A DNA stretch of 64,000 nucleotides from JBMNEH01 sp050948665 (GTDB lineage Bacteria; Bacillota; Clostridia; Christensenellales; UMGS416), in the NCBI GenBank assembly GCA_050948665.1, contig JBMNEH010000001.1, forward strand, positions 2,170,001-2,234,000, read 5' to 3'. The notes under the pieces were generated by a model. That model had not been told where the DNA came from, searched no databases, and saw nothing but the letters and a program-made list of their open reading frames with translations. Below, piece after piece: positions 41,280-49,743 of this stretch (the first letter of the stretch is position 1; each line of letters starts with the position of its first letter). The position numbers and the translations under genes are program-made.

Positions 41280-43154
41280 ATGCTTTCACACAACTCTTGG
41301 AACCCGGAGGACAGGTATCCTTTCGGCGCGGTATCCTGCGGAGAAACAGTGCGGCTGCGGTTGCGGGGCGGCAACCCGGGCAGCCGAATGCGGGTATTCG
41401 AGCCGGGGAGAGAATATTTGGTTTCCCCCGAAGCGGTGGAGGAGAACAGCGCGGTTTTCTTCCTGACCGCCATGGACCAGCCCGGGCTGTGCTATTATAC
41501 ATTCTATTCCGAGGAAGGGATGTGCTGCGGTCCCGCCCGCCCCGGGCAGGGGGGCGAAAGCGTTTACGGCGGGAATCCTCACGGCTGGCAGCTGACGGTG
41601 GTAAAGCCCAATCGTACCCCGGAATGGCTGGCGGACGGCGTGGGACTCCAGATTTATGTGGACCGCTTTTTCAACCCCTTGGGTGAGGGACGCATTCTCC
41701 ACGCGAAACCGGGAGACATACTCCACGCCAATTGGGAGGACACACCCTTCTATATCCGGGATGAGGACGGCTCGGTGCTGCGGTGGGATTTCTTCGGCGG
41801 CAATCTGGAAGGCGTCATCCGGAAACTGCCCCTGTTCGCCGAGAGAGGCGTAACCGTTATTTATTTGAATCCGATATTTGAAGCGGCCAGCAACCATAAG
41901 TACGACACAGCGGATTATCTGAAAATCGACCCGGCTTACGGAGACGAGGCAGATCTGCGGAGGCTGTGTGAAACCGCGCACGGTTTGGGTATGCGGGTGA
42001 TCCTGGACGGTGTGTTTTCCCATACCGGCTCTATCAGCCGCTACTTTAACGCCGACGGCCGGTACGAAGACGTGGGAGCCGCCCAGTCAACAGATTCCCC
42101 CTACGCCTCCTGGTACAGATTCAAAAAATTTCCCGACGCCTATGAATGCTGGTGGGGCGTCCTCAACATGCCCTGTACCGAGGAAATGGACCCGAGCTTC
42201 CTCTCCTTTATCGTCACGGGGGAAGATTCCGTTATCCGGCACTGGATGCGCTGCGGGGTGGACGGCTGGCGGCTGGATGTGGCGGATGAACTGCCGAGTG
42301 CTTTCCTGAAAGAACTGCGGCGTGTCGTTCGCGAAGAGAATCCGGAAGCCATTCTGCTGGGAGAAGTGTGGGAGGACGCTTCCAATAAAATCAGCTACGG
42401 GGAAAAGCGCGCTTACCTCATGGGCGAGGAACTTGATTCCGTTACGAACTACCCTCTCCGGAACGGGCTGCTGAATTTCCTTCTGGGAAAATCCGACGCC
42501 GATACCCTCCGGCGGCGGCTATATACCCTGGCGGAGAACTACCCCCGGGACATCTTCTACTCCCTGATGAATATGACCGGTTCCCATGATACGCGGCGGC
42601 TGCTGTCCGTACTGGGAGAGGCGCCGGACCCCTCCCTGCTTACCGAAAGGAAGCGGGAGATCTTCCGCCTGACCGCGGAGCAGCGGAAACTCGGCCTGGA
42701 AAGGCTGGTGCTGTATGCTGTCCTGCTGTTCACCCACCCCGGGCTGCCCATGGTTTATTATGGGGATGACGCCGGCATGGAGGGTTATGCCGATCCATAT
42801 AACCGGGGACCCTATCCCTGGGGACGGGAGGAATACGGTCTGCCGGAGATCTTTACCCGGCTGGCGTTGCTGCGCCGTGATCACCCTGTTCTGCGCAGGG
42901 GGGATTTCCTTCCGATCGCGCCGGCTCCCGGGGTATACGGCGTACTGCGTACCGGCGGAGGCCGGCAATGCCTCGCGCTGGCCAACCGGGAAAACGCGCA
43001 GGTTTCCCTTTCCCTCTCCGCGGAGTGGGCGGGGGCGGCGTCTCTTTTTGGCAGCGTCCTGCCCGACGCCGAGGGGCATATCCGCCTGCCCCCAAGGGAA
43101 GCCGTTATCCTTTTGCTTGAGAAAGAAGAGAATGCCCCCTCCCGCGGGGAATAA
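41280..43154 (+). CDS. GH13 alpha-glucosidase (neopullulanase / cyclomaltodextrinase type)
   Basis: A 624-residue GH13 enzyme. An N-terminal beta domain (residues 1-115) precedes the barrel with GVTVIYLNPIFEAASNHKYDTADY, DGVFSHTG, GWRLDVADE (nucleophile Asp), LLGEVWEDA (acid/base Glu) and MTGSHDT (third Asp). The N-domain plus barrel layout fits the neopullulanase/cyclomaltodextrinase group that degrades maltodextrins in the cytoplasm. There is no signal peptide. AGGAGG supports ATG 41280; an extended -10 (TGTTATAAT, 41251-41259) lies just upstream and points away from the divergent GH5 gene. Confidence 0.92.
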   Translation: MLSHNSWNPEDRYPFGAVSCGETVRLRLRGGNPGSRMRVFEPGREYLVSPEAVEENSAVFFLTAMDQPGLCYYTFYSEEGMCCGPARPGQGGESVYGGNPHGWQLTVVKPNRTPEWLADGVGLQIYVDRFFNPLGEGRILHAKPGDILHANWEDTPFYIRDEDGSVLRWDFFGGNLEGVIRKLPLFAERGVTVIYLNPIFEAASNHKYDTADYLKIDPAYGDEADLRRLCETAHGLGMRVILDGVFSHTGSISRYFNADGRYEDVGAAQSTDSPYASWYRFKKFPDAYECWWGVLNMPCTEEMDPSFLSFIVTGEDSVIRHWMRCGVDGWRLDVADELPSAFLKELRRVVREENPEAILLGEVWEDASNKISYGEKRAYLMGEELDSVTNYPLRNGLLNFLLGKSDADTLRRRLYTLAENYPRDIFYSLMNMTGSHDTRRLLSVLGEAPDPSLLTERKREIFRLTAEQRKLGLERLVLYAVLLFTHPGLPMVYYGDDAGMEGYADPYNRGPYPWGREEYGLPEIFTRLALLRRDHPVLRRGDFLPIAPAPGVYGVLRTGGGRQCLALANRENAQVSLSLSAEWAGAASLFGSVLPDAEGHIRLPPREAVILLLEKEENAPSRGE

Positions 43155-43177
43155 CCCGCGAATCCCCCCGCATCCGC

Positions 43178-43205
43178 TTGACAAAACCGCGGCATATGTT
43201 ATAAT
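43178..43205 (+). promoter_or_regulatory. Promoter of guaB
   Basis: Consensus TTGACA (43178-43183) and consensus TATAAT (43200-43205) are 16 bases apart, about 25 bases before the start codon. The leader is too short for a purine riboswitch. Confidence 0.88.
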
Positions 43206-43231
43206 CCTAAAAATTTGACAGGAGGCTGTTC

Positions 43232-44740
43232 ATGGCAATTTATTACCCTGATGTATCACGCACCTTCAGCGAATATCTGCTTATCCCAAACTTAACAAAC
43301 GAGGAAACGATTCCCGCCAATGTGGATCTTTCCACGCCGATGGTGAAATACCGTAAGGGGCAGGAGGAATGTCCTATCAGCTTGAATGTGCCTTTTGTGT
43401 CCGCCATTATGCAGGCCGTGTCCGATGACAGGTTGGGCATCGCTCTGGCCAGGAGCGGCGGTATGTCCTTTATCTACGGTTCCCAACCCGTCGAGAGCCA
43501 GGCGGAAATGGTGAAAAGAGTGAAGGGCTTTAAGGCGGGATTCGTGGTGTCAGACTCCAACGTGACCCCCTCTCAGACCCTGGCGGATGTGTTGGCGCTC
43601 AAGGAACGTACCGGCCACTCCACCATTGCCGTCACGGAGGACGGATCCTCCACGGGCCTTCTGAGGGGGCTGGTCACCAGCCGGGACTATCGCATCAGCC
43701 GGGATTCCCGGGACAAGAAGGTGGAGTCCTTTATGACGCCCTTTGAAAAGCTGATCTGCGCCAAAGCGGGGGTAACCCTATCCGAAGCCAACGATATTAT
43801 CTGGGATCATAAGCTGAACGCTCTGCCGATCATTGACGAAGACAATCACCTTGTTTGCATCGTTTTCCGTAAGGACTACGACCAGCACAAAGAAAACCCC
43901 CTGGAACTGCTGGACAGCCACAAGCGGCTGATGGTGGGCGCCGGCATCAACTCCCGGGATTATGCGAAACGCGTCCCCGCCCTGATCGATGCCGGTGTCG
44001 ATGTGCTGTGCATCGATTCCTCCGACGGCTTCTCCGTCTGGCAGGAAAAAACCCTCCGTTACATTAAAAAAGAGTACGGGGATACCGTACCTGTAGGCGC
44101 CGGCAATGTGGTTGACCGCGAGGGTTTCCTCTACCTGGCGCATGCAGGAGCCGATTTTGTAAAGGTGGGCATCGGCGGCGGCTCTATCTGCATCACCCGG
44201 GAACAGAAGGGCATCGGCCGGGGACAAGCCTCCGCGGTGATCGAGGTAGTGGAGGCGCGGAACGAGTATTTTCGGGAAACCGGAATTTATATACCCATTT
44301 GCTCCGACGGCGGCATCGTGCACGATTACCACATGACCCTGGCACTGGCTATGGGCGCGGACTTTATTATGATGGGCCGCTATTTCGCCCGGTTTGACGA
44401 AGCGCCCGGCAAAAAGGTTCGCGTCGGTACCAATTTCATGAAAGAATACTGGGGTGAAGGCTCCGCTCGCGCCAGAAACTGGCAGCGGTACGACATGGGC
44501 GGCGATACCGGCATGAGATTCGAAGAGGGTGTGGACAGCTACGTCACCTATGCCGGCAATCTGAAGGATAATCTTGATGTCACTTTGGACAAGATCAAAT
44601 CCACAATGTGCTCCTGCGGCGCCATCACCATTCCCCAACTCCAATCCATTGCCAGGATCACCCTGGTTTCCGCCACCTCCATTGTAGAGGGAGGCGCCCA
44701 TGATGTCGTGTTGCGGGACAGCGAATTCACCCAGCGATAG
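43232..44740 (+). CDS. guaB: IMP dehydrogenase
   Basis: A 502-residue enzyme oxidising IMP to XMP with NAD, the committed step of GTP synthesis. The barrel starts NVPFVSAIMQAVSDDRLGIALARSGGMSFIYG; two CBS motifs sit at about residues 110-225; GAGINSRDYAKRVPALIDAGVDVLCIDSSDG leads to the catalytic loop GIGGGSICITREQKGIGRGQ with the active-site Cys in GSIC. The flap is ARNWQRYDMGG. The loop wording (ITREQKGIGRGQ) differs from the common bacterial TTRIVAGVGVPQ and belongs to a divergent subgroup. AGGAGG supports ATG 43232. Confidence 0.95.
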   Translation: MAIYYPDVSRTFSEYLLIPNLTNEETIPANVDLSTPMVKYRKGQEECPISLNVPFVSAIMQAVSDDRLGIALARSGGMSFIYGSQPVESQAEMVKRVKGFKAGFVVSDSNVTPSQTLADVLALKERTGHSTIAVTEDGSSTGLLRGLVTSRDYRISRDSRDKKVESFMTPFEKLICAKAGVTLSEANDIIWDHKLNALPIIDEDNHLVCIVFRKDYDQHKENPLELLDSHKRLMVGAGINSRDYAKRVPALIDAGVDVLCIDSSDGFSVWQEKTLRYIKKEYGDTVPVGAGNVVDREGFLYLAHAGADFVKVGIGGGSICITREQKGIGRGQASAVIEVVEARNEYFRETGIYIPICSDGGIVHDYHMTLALAMGADFIMMGRYFARFDEAPGKKVRVGTNFMKEYWGEGSARARNWQRYDMGGDTGMRFEEGVDSYVTYAGNLKDNLDVTLDKIKSTMCSCGAITIPQLQSIARITLVSATSIVEGGAHDVVLRDSEFTQR

Positions 44741-44756
44741 GCAAGAAAGGATACCC

Positions 44757-45449
44757 ATGAATAATCGGGCGGTCATAGATCCCATACCCGTTTCCCTGCC
44801 GGAAGAAGACGTTCTCCTGCGCTTCCATGCAAAGCCGGGAGACGAAGCGGCGGAAGAATTGATCGCGCTGGCAAAAGCCGCCGCCGAAGCAGCCCGGCCC
44901 AAAGCCGTCTGCCGGCTTTGTCCCAGTGAAACAAGAGGAGATATTGCCCTGCTGGACGGGAAGGAGTTCCCCTTCCGTCTGCTTGCGGTCAACCTGTCCC
45001 GCTCCCATAAGGCGCTGGCATATGTGGTCACCTGCGGAACAGAGTTGGAAGCCTGGGCCTCCGGGCTGACTGACCCCGTGGAGCAATTCTGGGCGGACGG
45101 GATCATGGAAATGTGGCTTCACAAAGCCTCCGCGTGGTTCACTGATCACATAAGAAACACCTATTTCGCAGGCGGAAAAATCAGCCGGATGAGCCCCGGC
45201 TCACTAAAGGAATGGCCGCTGTCACAGCAGCAGGACCTGTTCGCGCTGATCGGTGAGGTTCCCGAGGCCATCGGCGTGACCCTCCGTCCCAGCTATTTAA
45301 TGACGCCTTTCAAGTCCATCTCAGGATTAGCGTTCCCCGCAGAGGATGGTTATGAGAACTGCCGGCTCTGCCCCATGGCAAATTGTCCGGGGCGGCGGGC
45401 GCCCATGGACCCCGCATATGCCGCGGAGAAATTCGGCTTGCAACTGTAA
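44757..45449 (+). CDS. Stand-alone methionine synthase (MetH) activation-domain-like protein
   Basis: A 230-residue protein resembling the S-adenosylmethionine-binding activation domain of cobalamin-dependent methionine synthase: RMSPGSLKEWPLSQQQDLFALIG, then GVTLRPSYLMTPFKSISGLAF. A C-terminal cysteine cluster, NCRLCPMANCPGRRAPM, suggests a metal or Fe-S site, seen in related Clostridial proteins thought to reactivate corrinoid enzymes. No methyltransferase gene lies nearby. GAAAGGA supports ATG 44757, 16 bases after guaB, so the two may be co-transcribed. Confidence 0.75.
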   Translation: MNNRAVIDPIPVSLPEEDVLLRFHAKPGDEAAEELIALAKAAAEAARPKAVCRLCPSETRGDIALLDGKEFPFRLLAVNLSRSHKALAYVVTCGTELEAWASGLTDPVEQFWADGIMEMWLHKASAWFTDHIRNTYFAGGKISRMSPGSLKEWPLSQQQDLFALIGEVPEAIGVTLRPSYLMTPFKSISGLAFPAEDGYENCRLCPMANCPGRRAPMDPAYAAEKFGLQL

Positions 45450-45568
45450 GATCGCTTTCATTTCCGTCTCTTTACCTGCGCCGCGGGGGCGACGCCCCGT
45501 GTTTTCCGGCGAAGGCCGTACTCCCCCCCCCCCCCCCGACAGAGAGCATATCACCTTCGCCGCCGGTG

Positions 45569-45596
45569 ATCAGCCGGCGGCTTTTGCTGCCCCGGC
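45569..45596 (+). terminator. Terminator of the guaB transcript
   Basis: A perfect eight-base stem GCCGCCGG/CCGGCGGC with loop TGATCAG is followed by TTTTGCT. It is the first terminator downstream of guaB and the activation-domain gene. Confidence 0.75.
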
Positions 45597-45764
45597 CGCT
45601 GTCATTCCCCGAGATATAATGCCGGGGATCGACCCGGCGTGAAATCCGTTTGACCGCAGAGAGACATATTCGCGCCGCTTCCTCACCGCCCGAGACCGGA
45701 ATCGGGGCAGAAACGAAACGATACGGCTTTTTCCGCGTTTTTTAACGGTCAGACCTGTATGATA

Positions 45765-45796
45765 CAAAAAACCGGGAGGCGTGAGCCTCCCGGTTT
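45765..45796 (-). terminator. Terminator of the HAD-hprK-ROK operon
   Basis: A perfect stem AACCGGGAGGC/GCCTCCCGGTT with a short GTGA loop is flanked on both sides by A/T runs, so it works on either strand. On the minus strand it follows the ROK stop by 12 bases and is followed by six T. Confidence 0.92.
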
Positions 45797-45807
45797 TGCT
45801 GCAAAAT

Positions 45808-46773
45808 TCAGCCGATTTCCCCGATTTTCCCCAGCATGGCGGCTCCTATAATGCCGGCCTCGTTCCCCAAGGGTGAGATTTCGATACGGGCATGAGGGAG
45901 ATCCTTGTAGAAAATATGCTCCTTCGTCACTTTCTGCACGGCGTCCAGCAGAAAATCTCCCGCCTTGCTGACGCCGCCTCCCAAGGCAATAACCTCCGGG
46001 TCAAACAGATTGATGATACTGATGCAGCCCATGGCCAGGTAGTAGACATAGTTATCGAAAATCTCCCGGGCGATCACATCCCCGGCCTTGGCGGCGTCCA
46101 GCACAACCTTGGCGGTCACCTTTTCCATGTCACCGCCTGCCGCGGTATGAATGGCACATCCCGGATAATCCACTACCGCCCGGCGACCGGCCTGTATCAG
46201 CGCGGTGGCGGAGGTATATCTTTCAAAACAGCCCCGGTTGCCGCAGGTGCACATCGGTCCGCGGGGATCCATGCACATATGGCCGATTTCCGCCCCCACA
46301 TGATGGCAGCCGCCGAGAATCTTCCCGTCGATAATAATGCCCCCGCCCACCCCGGTACCCAGGGTCAGCAGCACCACATTTTTCACATCCTGCGCGCATC
46401 CGGCATACAGTTCCGCCAGCGCCGCCACATTCGCGTCATTGTCCAGCGCCACGGGGATTTTCCCCAGCTTCTTTTGCAGTTCCTCCCGCACCTGAACAAA
46501 GCGCCAATTCAGATTATTGGAGAAAATCAGCACCCCGGATTTGGTATCCGCCGCGCCGGGAGAACCTACACCCACACCGGAAATGTCGCTCATTGTATGC
46601 CCGGAATCTGCAACCACCTTTAGGATCAGGTCCGCCATGTCAGCCAGCACGTTCGATGCCGGACGGTGGGCGCCTGTGGGCACCGAATCCTGATGCAAAA
46701 GCTTTCCGTTCTCGTCACACAGCCCAACGGCAATATTGGTGCCGCCCAAATCCACGCCAACAAAATACTTCAT
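45808..46773 (-). CDS. ROK-family glucokinase
   Basis: A 321-residue ROK kinase. Features are VGVDLGGTNIAVGLCDENG (ATP phosphate loop), DNDANVAALAE (catalytic Asp), LGTGVGGGIIIDG, GAEIGHM with the zinc-bound His, and the cysteine motif CTCGNRGCFE (CxCGxxGCxE). No DNA-binding domain is attached, so it is an enzyme rather than a ROK repressor, most likely glucose to glucose 6-phosphate. It begins 12 bases after hprK, linking glucose phosphorylation with the carbon-control kinase. Confidence 0.92.
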   Translation of the reverse strand: MKYFVGVDLGGTNIAVGLCDENGKLLHQDSVPTGAHRPASNVLADMADLILKVVADSGHTMSDISGVGVGSPGAADTKSGVLIFSNNLNWRFVQVREELQKKLGKIPVALDNDANVAALAELYAGCAQDVKNVVLLTLGTGVGGGIIIDGKILGGCHHVGAEIGHMCMDPRGPMCTCGNRGCFERYTSATALIQAGRRAVVDYPGCAIHTAAGGDMEKVTAKVVLDAAKAGDVIAREIFDNYVYYLAMGCISIINLFDPEVIALGGGVSKAGDFLLDAVQKVTKEHIFYKDLPHARIEISPLGNEAGIIGAAMLGKIGEIG

Positions 46774-46785
46774 ATGGTCCTCCTG

Positions 46786-47700
46786 TTATGTTTGGGGTTG
46801 GAAGAAGCGTTTTTCCAACTCCTTCGCAGCGTTATAGCCCAACCCTTTTAACTGATAGTTGTTTGCGGCTACTTCCAGAATAATACCCAGGTTTCTCCCC
46901 GGGCGGACAGGCAGCACGATCCGCGGCTTTTTTATACCCAGGATCGAGATATACTGTTCCTCCTCCCCCAGCCGATCATATACCTTTTCGTTGTTCCAAG
47001 CCTCCAGCTCCACCACAAGATCAATCGACTTTTGGACAAGCACCGCGCCGATGCCGTACATCTGCCGAACATCGATGATCCCTATGCCGCGGATCTCCAT
47101 AAAATGACGGATAGACTCCGGAGCGGTGCCGATCAGCTGATCCCGATACAGCTTGGATATGATAACGGAATCGTCCGCCACCAAACGATGGCCTCGCTTC
47201 ACCAGTTCCAGCGCCGTTTCGGACTTGCCGATCCCCGATTCCCCGGTGATCAGTATCCCTACGCCGTTTACATCCACCAGCACGCCGTGGCGAGTGATCG
47301 TCACTGCCAGAAGATGCTCCAGGTAATTGATCGCCTCCAGCATGATCACGGTCGTCATTAATTCGGAACGAAACACCGGCCGGCCGTATTTTTTGGCCAA
47401 CTCCGACAACTCCGGCAGCATCTCCATACCCCGGGAAATAATGATCGCCGGGATCTCGTGCCGCAGCACCACCGTCAGCGCCGACTTTCTTGTCTCCGAA
47501 TCCAGCTGCTCCAAATAGGTCATCTCCGCCTTGCCAAGCAGCTGCACCCGCTCTTCCGCGAAATAATCTTCAAACCCGGTAAGATGGAGTCCCGGCCGGT
47601 TCACATTGGCGGTAATCAGGTTTAAATACTTCTGCCCGCCGTCCAACAGAATCTTCAAACCCAGCGCCTCGGCAAAATCCTTTAAAAGCACCTTCGCCAT
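46786..47700 (-). CDS. hprK: HPr kinase/phosphorylase
   Basis: A 304-residue HprK. The N-terminal domain (residues 1-130) is followed by the P-loop GESGIGKSETALELVKRGHRLVADDSV, with VEIRGIGIIDV-like MEIRGIGIIDVRQMYG (the HprK signature region) and the C-terminal VRPGRNLGIILEVAANNYQLKGLGYNAA. It phosphorylates and dephosphorylates HPr at Ser46 and so controls carbon catabolite repression through CcpA. One base separates it from the upstream HAD gene. Confidence 0.96.
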   Translation of the reverse strand: MAKVLLKDFAEALGLKILLDGGQKYLNLITANVNRPGLHLTGFEDYFAEERVQLLGKAEMTYLEQLDSETRKSALTVVLRHEIPAIIISRGMEMLPELSELAKKYGRPVFRSELMTTVIMLEAINYLEHLLAVTITRHGVLVDVNGVGILITGESGIGKSETALELVKRGHRLVADDSVIISKLYRDQLIGTAPESIRHFMEIRGIGIIDVRQMYGIGAVLVQKSIDLVVELEAWNNEKVYDRLGEEEQYISILGIKKPRIVLPVRPGRNLGIILEVAANNYQLKGLGYNAAKELEKRFFQPQT

Positions 47701-47701
47701 A

Positions 47702-48505
47702 TCAATCCTCCAGCAGGTATTTCTCTATCGCCTGCGCCACGCCGTCCTTGCTTTGGGAAGCTGTCACTGCCCAGGCGGCCGCCCGGGTCTCCGCTGCGGC
47801 ATTGGCCACCGCAATACCGTACCCGGCTGCCCGGAGCATGGGAATATCATTCAATCCGTCCCCGAAAGCCATAATCCGGGACAAGGGAATATGCAGCCGC
47901 CCTGCCAGCTTCCGCAGTCCGTCCGCCTTTGTGGCGGCGGGATGGTTGATTTCCAGATACATGGGCTTCGAAACGGAAACCTCCAGCCTTCCCGCCCACT
48001 TCTCCCGGGCGACCGGCAGCAGGCGCCGTATCTCCTCCGGGTCGGCAATCACGAGCACCTTCAGCGGGTCAAAATCAAGGGCCTGTATAAGGGATTTCCC
48101 CACAGGGCAACCCCTGTGCATCGCCAACGCGCCGTAAGCCTCCGACCTTACGCAATGCTCCCGGAAATAATACTCTTTCGGAGCGTAATACTGGGTATAA
48201 AGCCCCCTCTCCTCAGTAAACGCCAGCACCTCCCGCGCCAAATCCAGGGGAATCGCCGTGGTTTCCAGGATCTCCCCGGAGACGGGGTCCGCTATCGCGG
48301 CGCCCTGGCAGGCCAGTACCGGCGCCGTTATCCCCAGCCGCCGGCAAAAAGGCTCCATGGCCGGGAACATCCGCCCGCTGGCCAATGTGGTGATGACGCC
48401 CCTTTCCCGGGCAGCGGCAAAGGATTCGGACAGCCGGTCGGAAATGCGGAGCGTTTCATCCGTAAGAGTATCGTCAATATCCGCAATCAATAAATCAACC
48501 TGCAT
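47702..48505 (-). CDS. Cof-type HAD hydrolase
   Basis: A 267-residue HAD subfamily IIB phosphatase: motif I DIDDTLTDE, motif II TLASGR, the C2 cap between (residues about 80-185), motif III Lys in ATKADGLRKLA and motif IV MAFGDGLNDIPML. Substrates are usually sugar phosphates or FMN/PLP-type cofactors. An ATG at 48517 is in frame, but GGAGG lies between it and ATG 48505, so the latter is the real start. It is the first gene of the HAD-hprK-ROK operon. Confidence 0.9.
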   Translation of the reverse strand: MQVDLLIADIDDTLTDETLRISDRLSESFAAARERGVITTLASGRMFPAMEPFCRRLGITAPVLACQGAAIADPVSGEILETTAIPLDLAREVLAFTEERGLYTQYYAPKEYYFREHCVRSEAYGALAMHRGCPVGKSLIQALDFDPLKVLVIADPEEIRRLLPVAREKWAGRLEVSVSKPMYLEINHPAATKADGLRKLAGRLHIPLSRIMAFGDGLNDIPMLRAAGYGIAVANAAAETRAAAWAVTASQSKDGVAQAIEKYLLED

Positions 48506-48576
48506 CGCTGCCTCCATTTTTGTATCATAGCAGAAATGCGGTCAGGGCGCAATACGATCCCTGATGACAGGGAGAC

Positions 48577-48611
48577 AAAAAAAGAACGCTCCCCTCAAGA
48601 AAGGAGCGTTC
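48577..48611 (-). terminator. Terminator of the lipoprotein gene
   Basis: The stem GAACGCTCC/GGAGCGTTC with a ten-base loop is followed on the minus strand by seven T. It starts 10 bases after the lipoprotein stop. Confidence 0.9.
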
Positions 48612-48620
48612 CCGCGGGTT

Positions 48621-49592
48621 TTACCCGGCATAAGCCAAACCGGAAAACCACATACTTTCCGGCTCTCCCTCAATCTGCCATTCCCAACTGTCATCCGGCA
48701 TATTGCCGCTGATTTTCACGGTTGTTCCCTCCTCTGTCAGACAAACGCACCAGGAATCCTCGTCGGTTGAAATCAGCTTCAGCCTGGTGTTGGGCTCCAG
48801 TGTGCCGTCCTGCCAGGTTTCGCCGTTCAGCAGCTGCACAGGCAGCGCTTTCAACACCTTCAGATTATACTCATCCTCGGAATCGGAAACGGAGAAGGTA
48901 ACCGTGTACACTTCCGGGCTGTTGAAGGTCAGCGCGGCGTCATCCGCGAGCGTAAAGCTGCCGTACGCCCCGTGGGTTCCCAGTATATTCACGATCATGT
49001 CCGTCTCGATCTCGCCCTCCGTCACATTCCTCACTTCGCCGAGAACCTCGCTCCACAGCAGCTTTCCGTCCACAAGACGCAGCGCATACGTGGCGTAATC
49101 GACGGAGCCAAGATCCCCGCAAAGGAATATTTCCTTATAACTGTCCGCGGCTGTCAGATCCTCGATAAAACAGATTTCCTCGAAAATATACTCTACCGAA
49201 AAGGAATCCAGTTCAACGCCGTCCCGGGAAACGATGATCGTTACATGGTTCATATACGGGTCTTCCTCGGAGGGGCCGCTTATCAGGGTAATCGTTTCCT
49301 CCGCGCCATCGCCGTCGATATCGTATTGCAGCGTATCCACTATGTCGATCCGGGTAAAATCCGCCGCGGGGGGGTCGGTGTCGACAGGCAAGCCGTCATC
49401 CCCGGGCGTCTCTGTCACCTCAAGCGTTTCTGTTGTCTCAGGCGCCTCAGCGGTATCCGCGGGCGCAGGAGTGACCTCCGCCGGCCGCGTGTCATCGGGA
49501 GCAGGGGCGGGAAGAAAAATAAAGGGGTTCTCACAAGCCGCCAGACCCAGACAAAGCACCACGGCCAACGCGATAACGAGAATTTTTTTCAT
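48621..49592 (-). CDS. Lipoprotein of unknown function
   Basis: A 323-residue exported lipoprotein. The signal peptide MKKILVIALAVVLCLGLAAC ends in the lipobox LAAC, so Cys20 is lipidated by Lgt. A linker rich in Thr, Pro, Ala, Glu and Asp (residues about 28-80) follows. The body is beta-rich and acidic, with a YDIDGDGAEETITL stretch resembling a calcium-binding FG-GAP-like loop (residues about 88-102), and a C-terminal SH3-like region (TRLKLISTDEDSWCVCLTEEGTTVKISG). It is monocistronic. No specific role can be assigned. Confidence 0.85.
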   Translation of the reverse strand: MKKILVIALAVVLCLGLAACENPFIFLPAPAPDDTRPAEVTPAPADTAEAPETTETLEVTETPGDDGLPVDTDPPAADFTRIDIVDTLQYDIDGDGAEETITLISGPSEEDPYMNHVTIIVSRDGVELDSFSVEYIFEEICFIEDLTAADSYKEIFLCGDLGSVDYATYALRLVDGKLLWSEVLGEVRNVTEGEIETDMIVNILGTHGAYGSFTLADDAALTFNSPEVYTVTFSVSDSEDEYNLKVLKALPVQLLNGETWQDGTLEPNTRLKLISTDEDSWCVCLTEEGTTVKISGNMPDDSWEWQIEGEPESMWFSGLAYAG

Positions 49593-49743
49593 TGCACGTC
49601 TTTCCTTTCTTACGGATCGCTTAATCGTTTCCGTTACATCTTTTGACGAATATTCCCCGGGATTGTTCCCTTTCCTGCCTACCCAAAGCGGAAAAATCGT
49701 GCTATACTCAGAATCATAAAAACAATATAAAAAGGAGTCGGCA

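Larger units (their letters stand above)
45450..45807. other. Intergenic region with a 15-base C tract
   Basis: There are 358 bases without a gene. A run of 15 consecutive C occupies 45533-45547. A plus-strand terminator (45569-45596) and the minus-strand terminator of the ROK gene (45765-45796) account for the rest of the visible structure. Confidence 0.7.
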
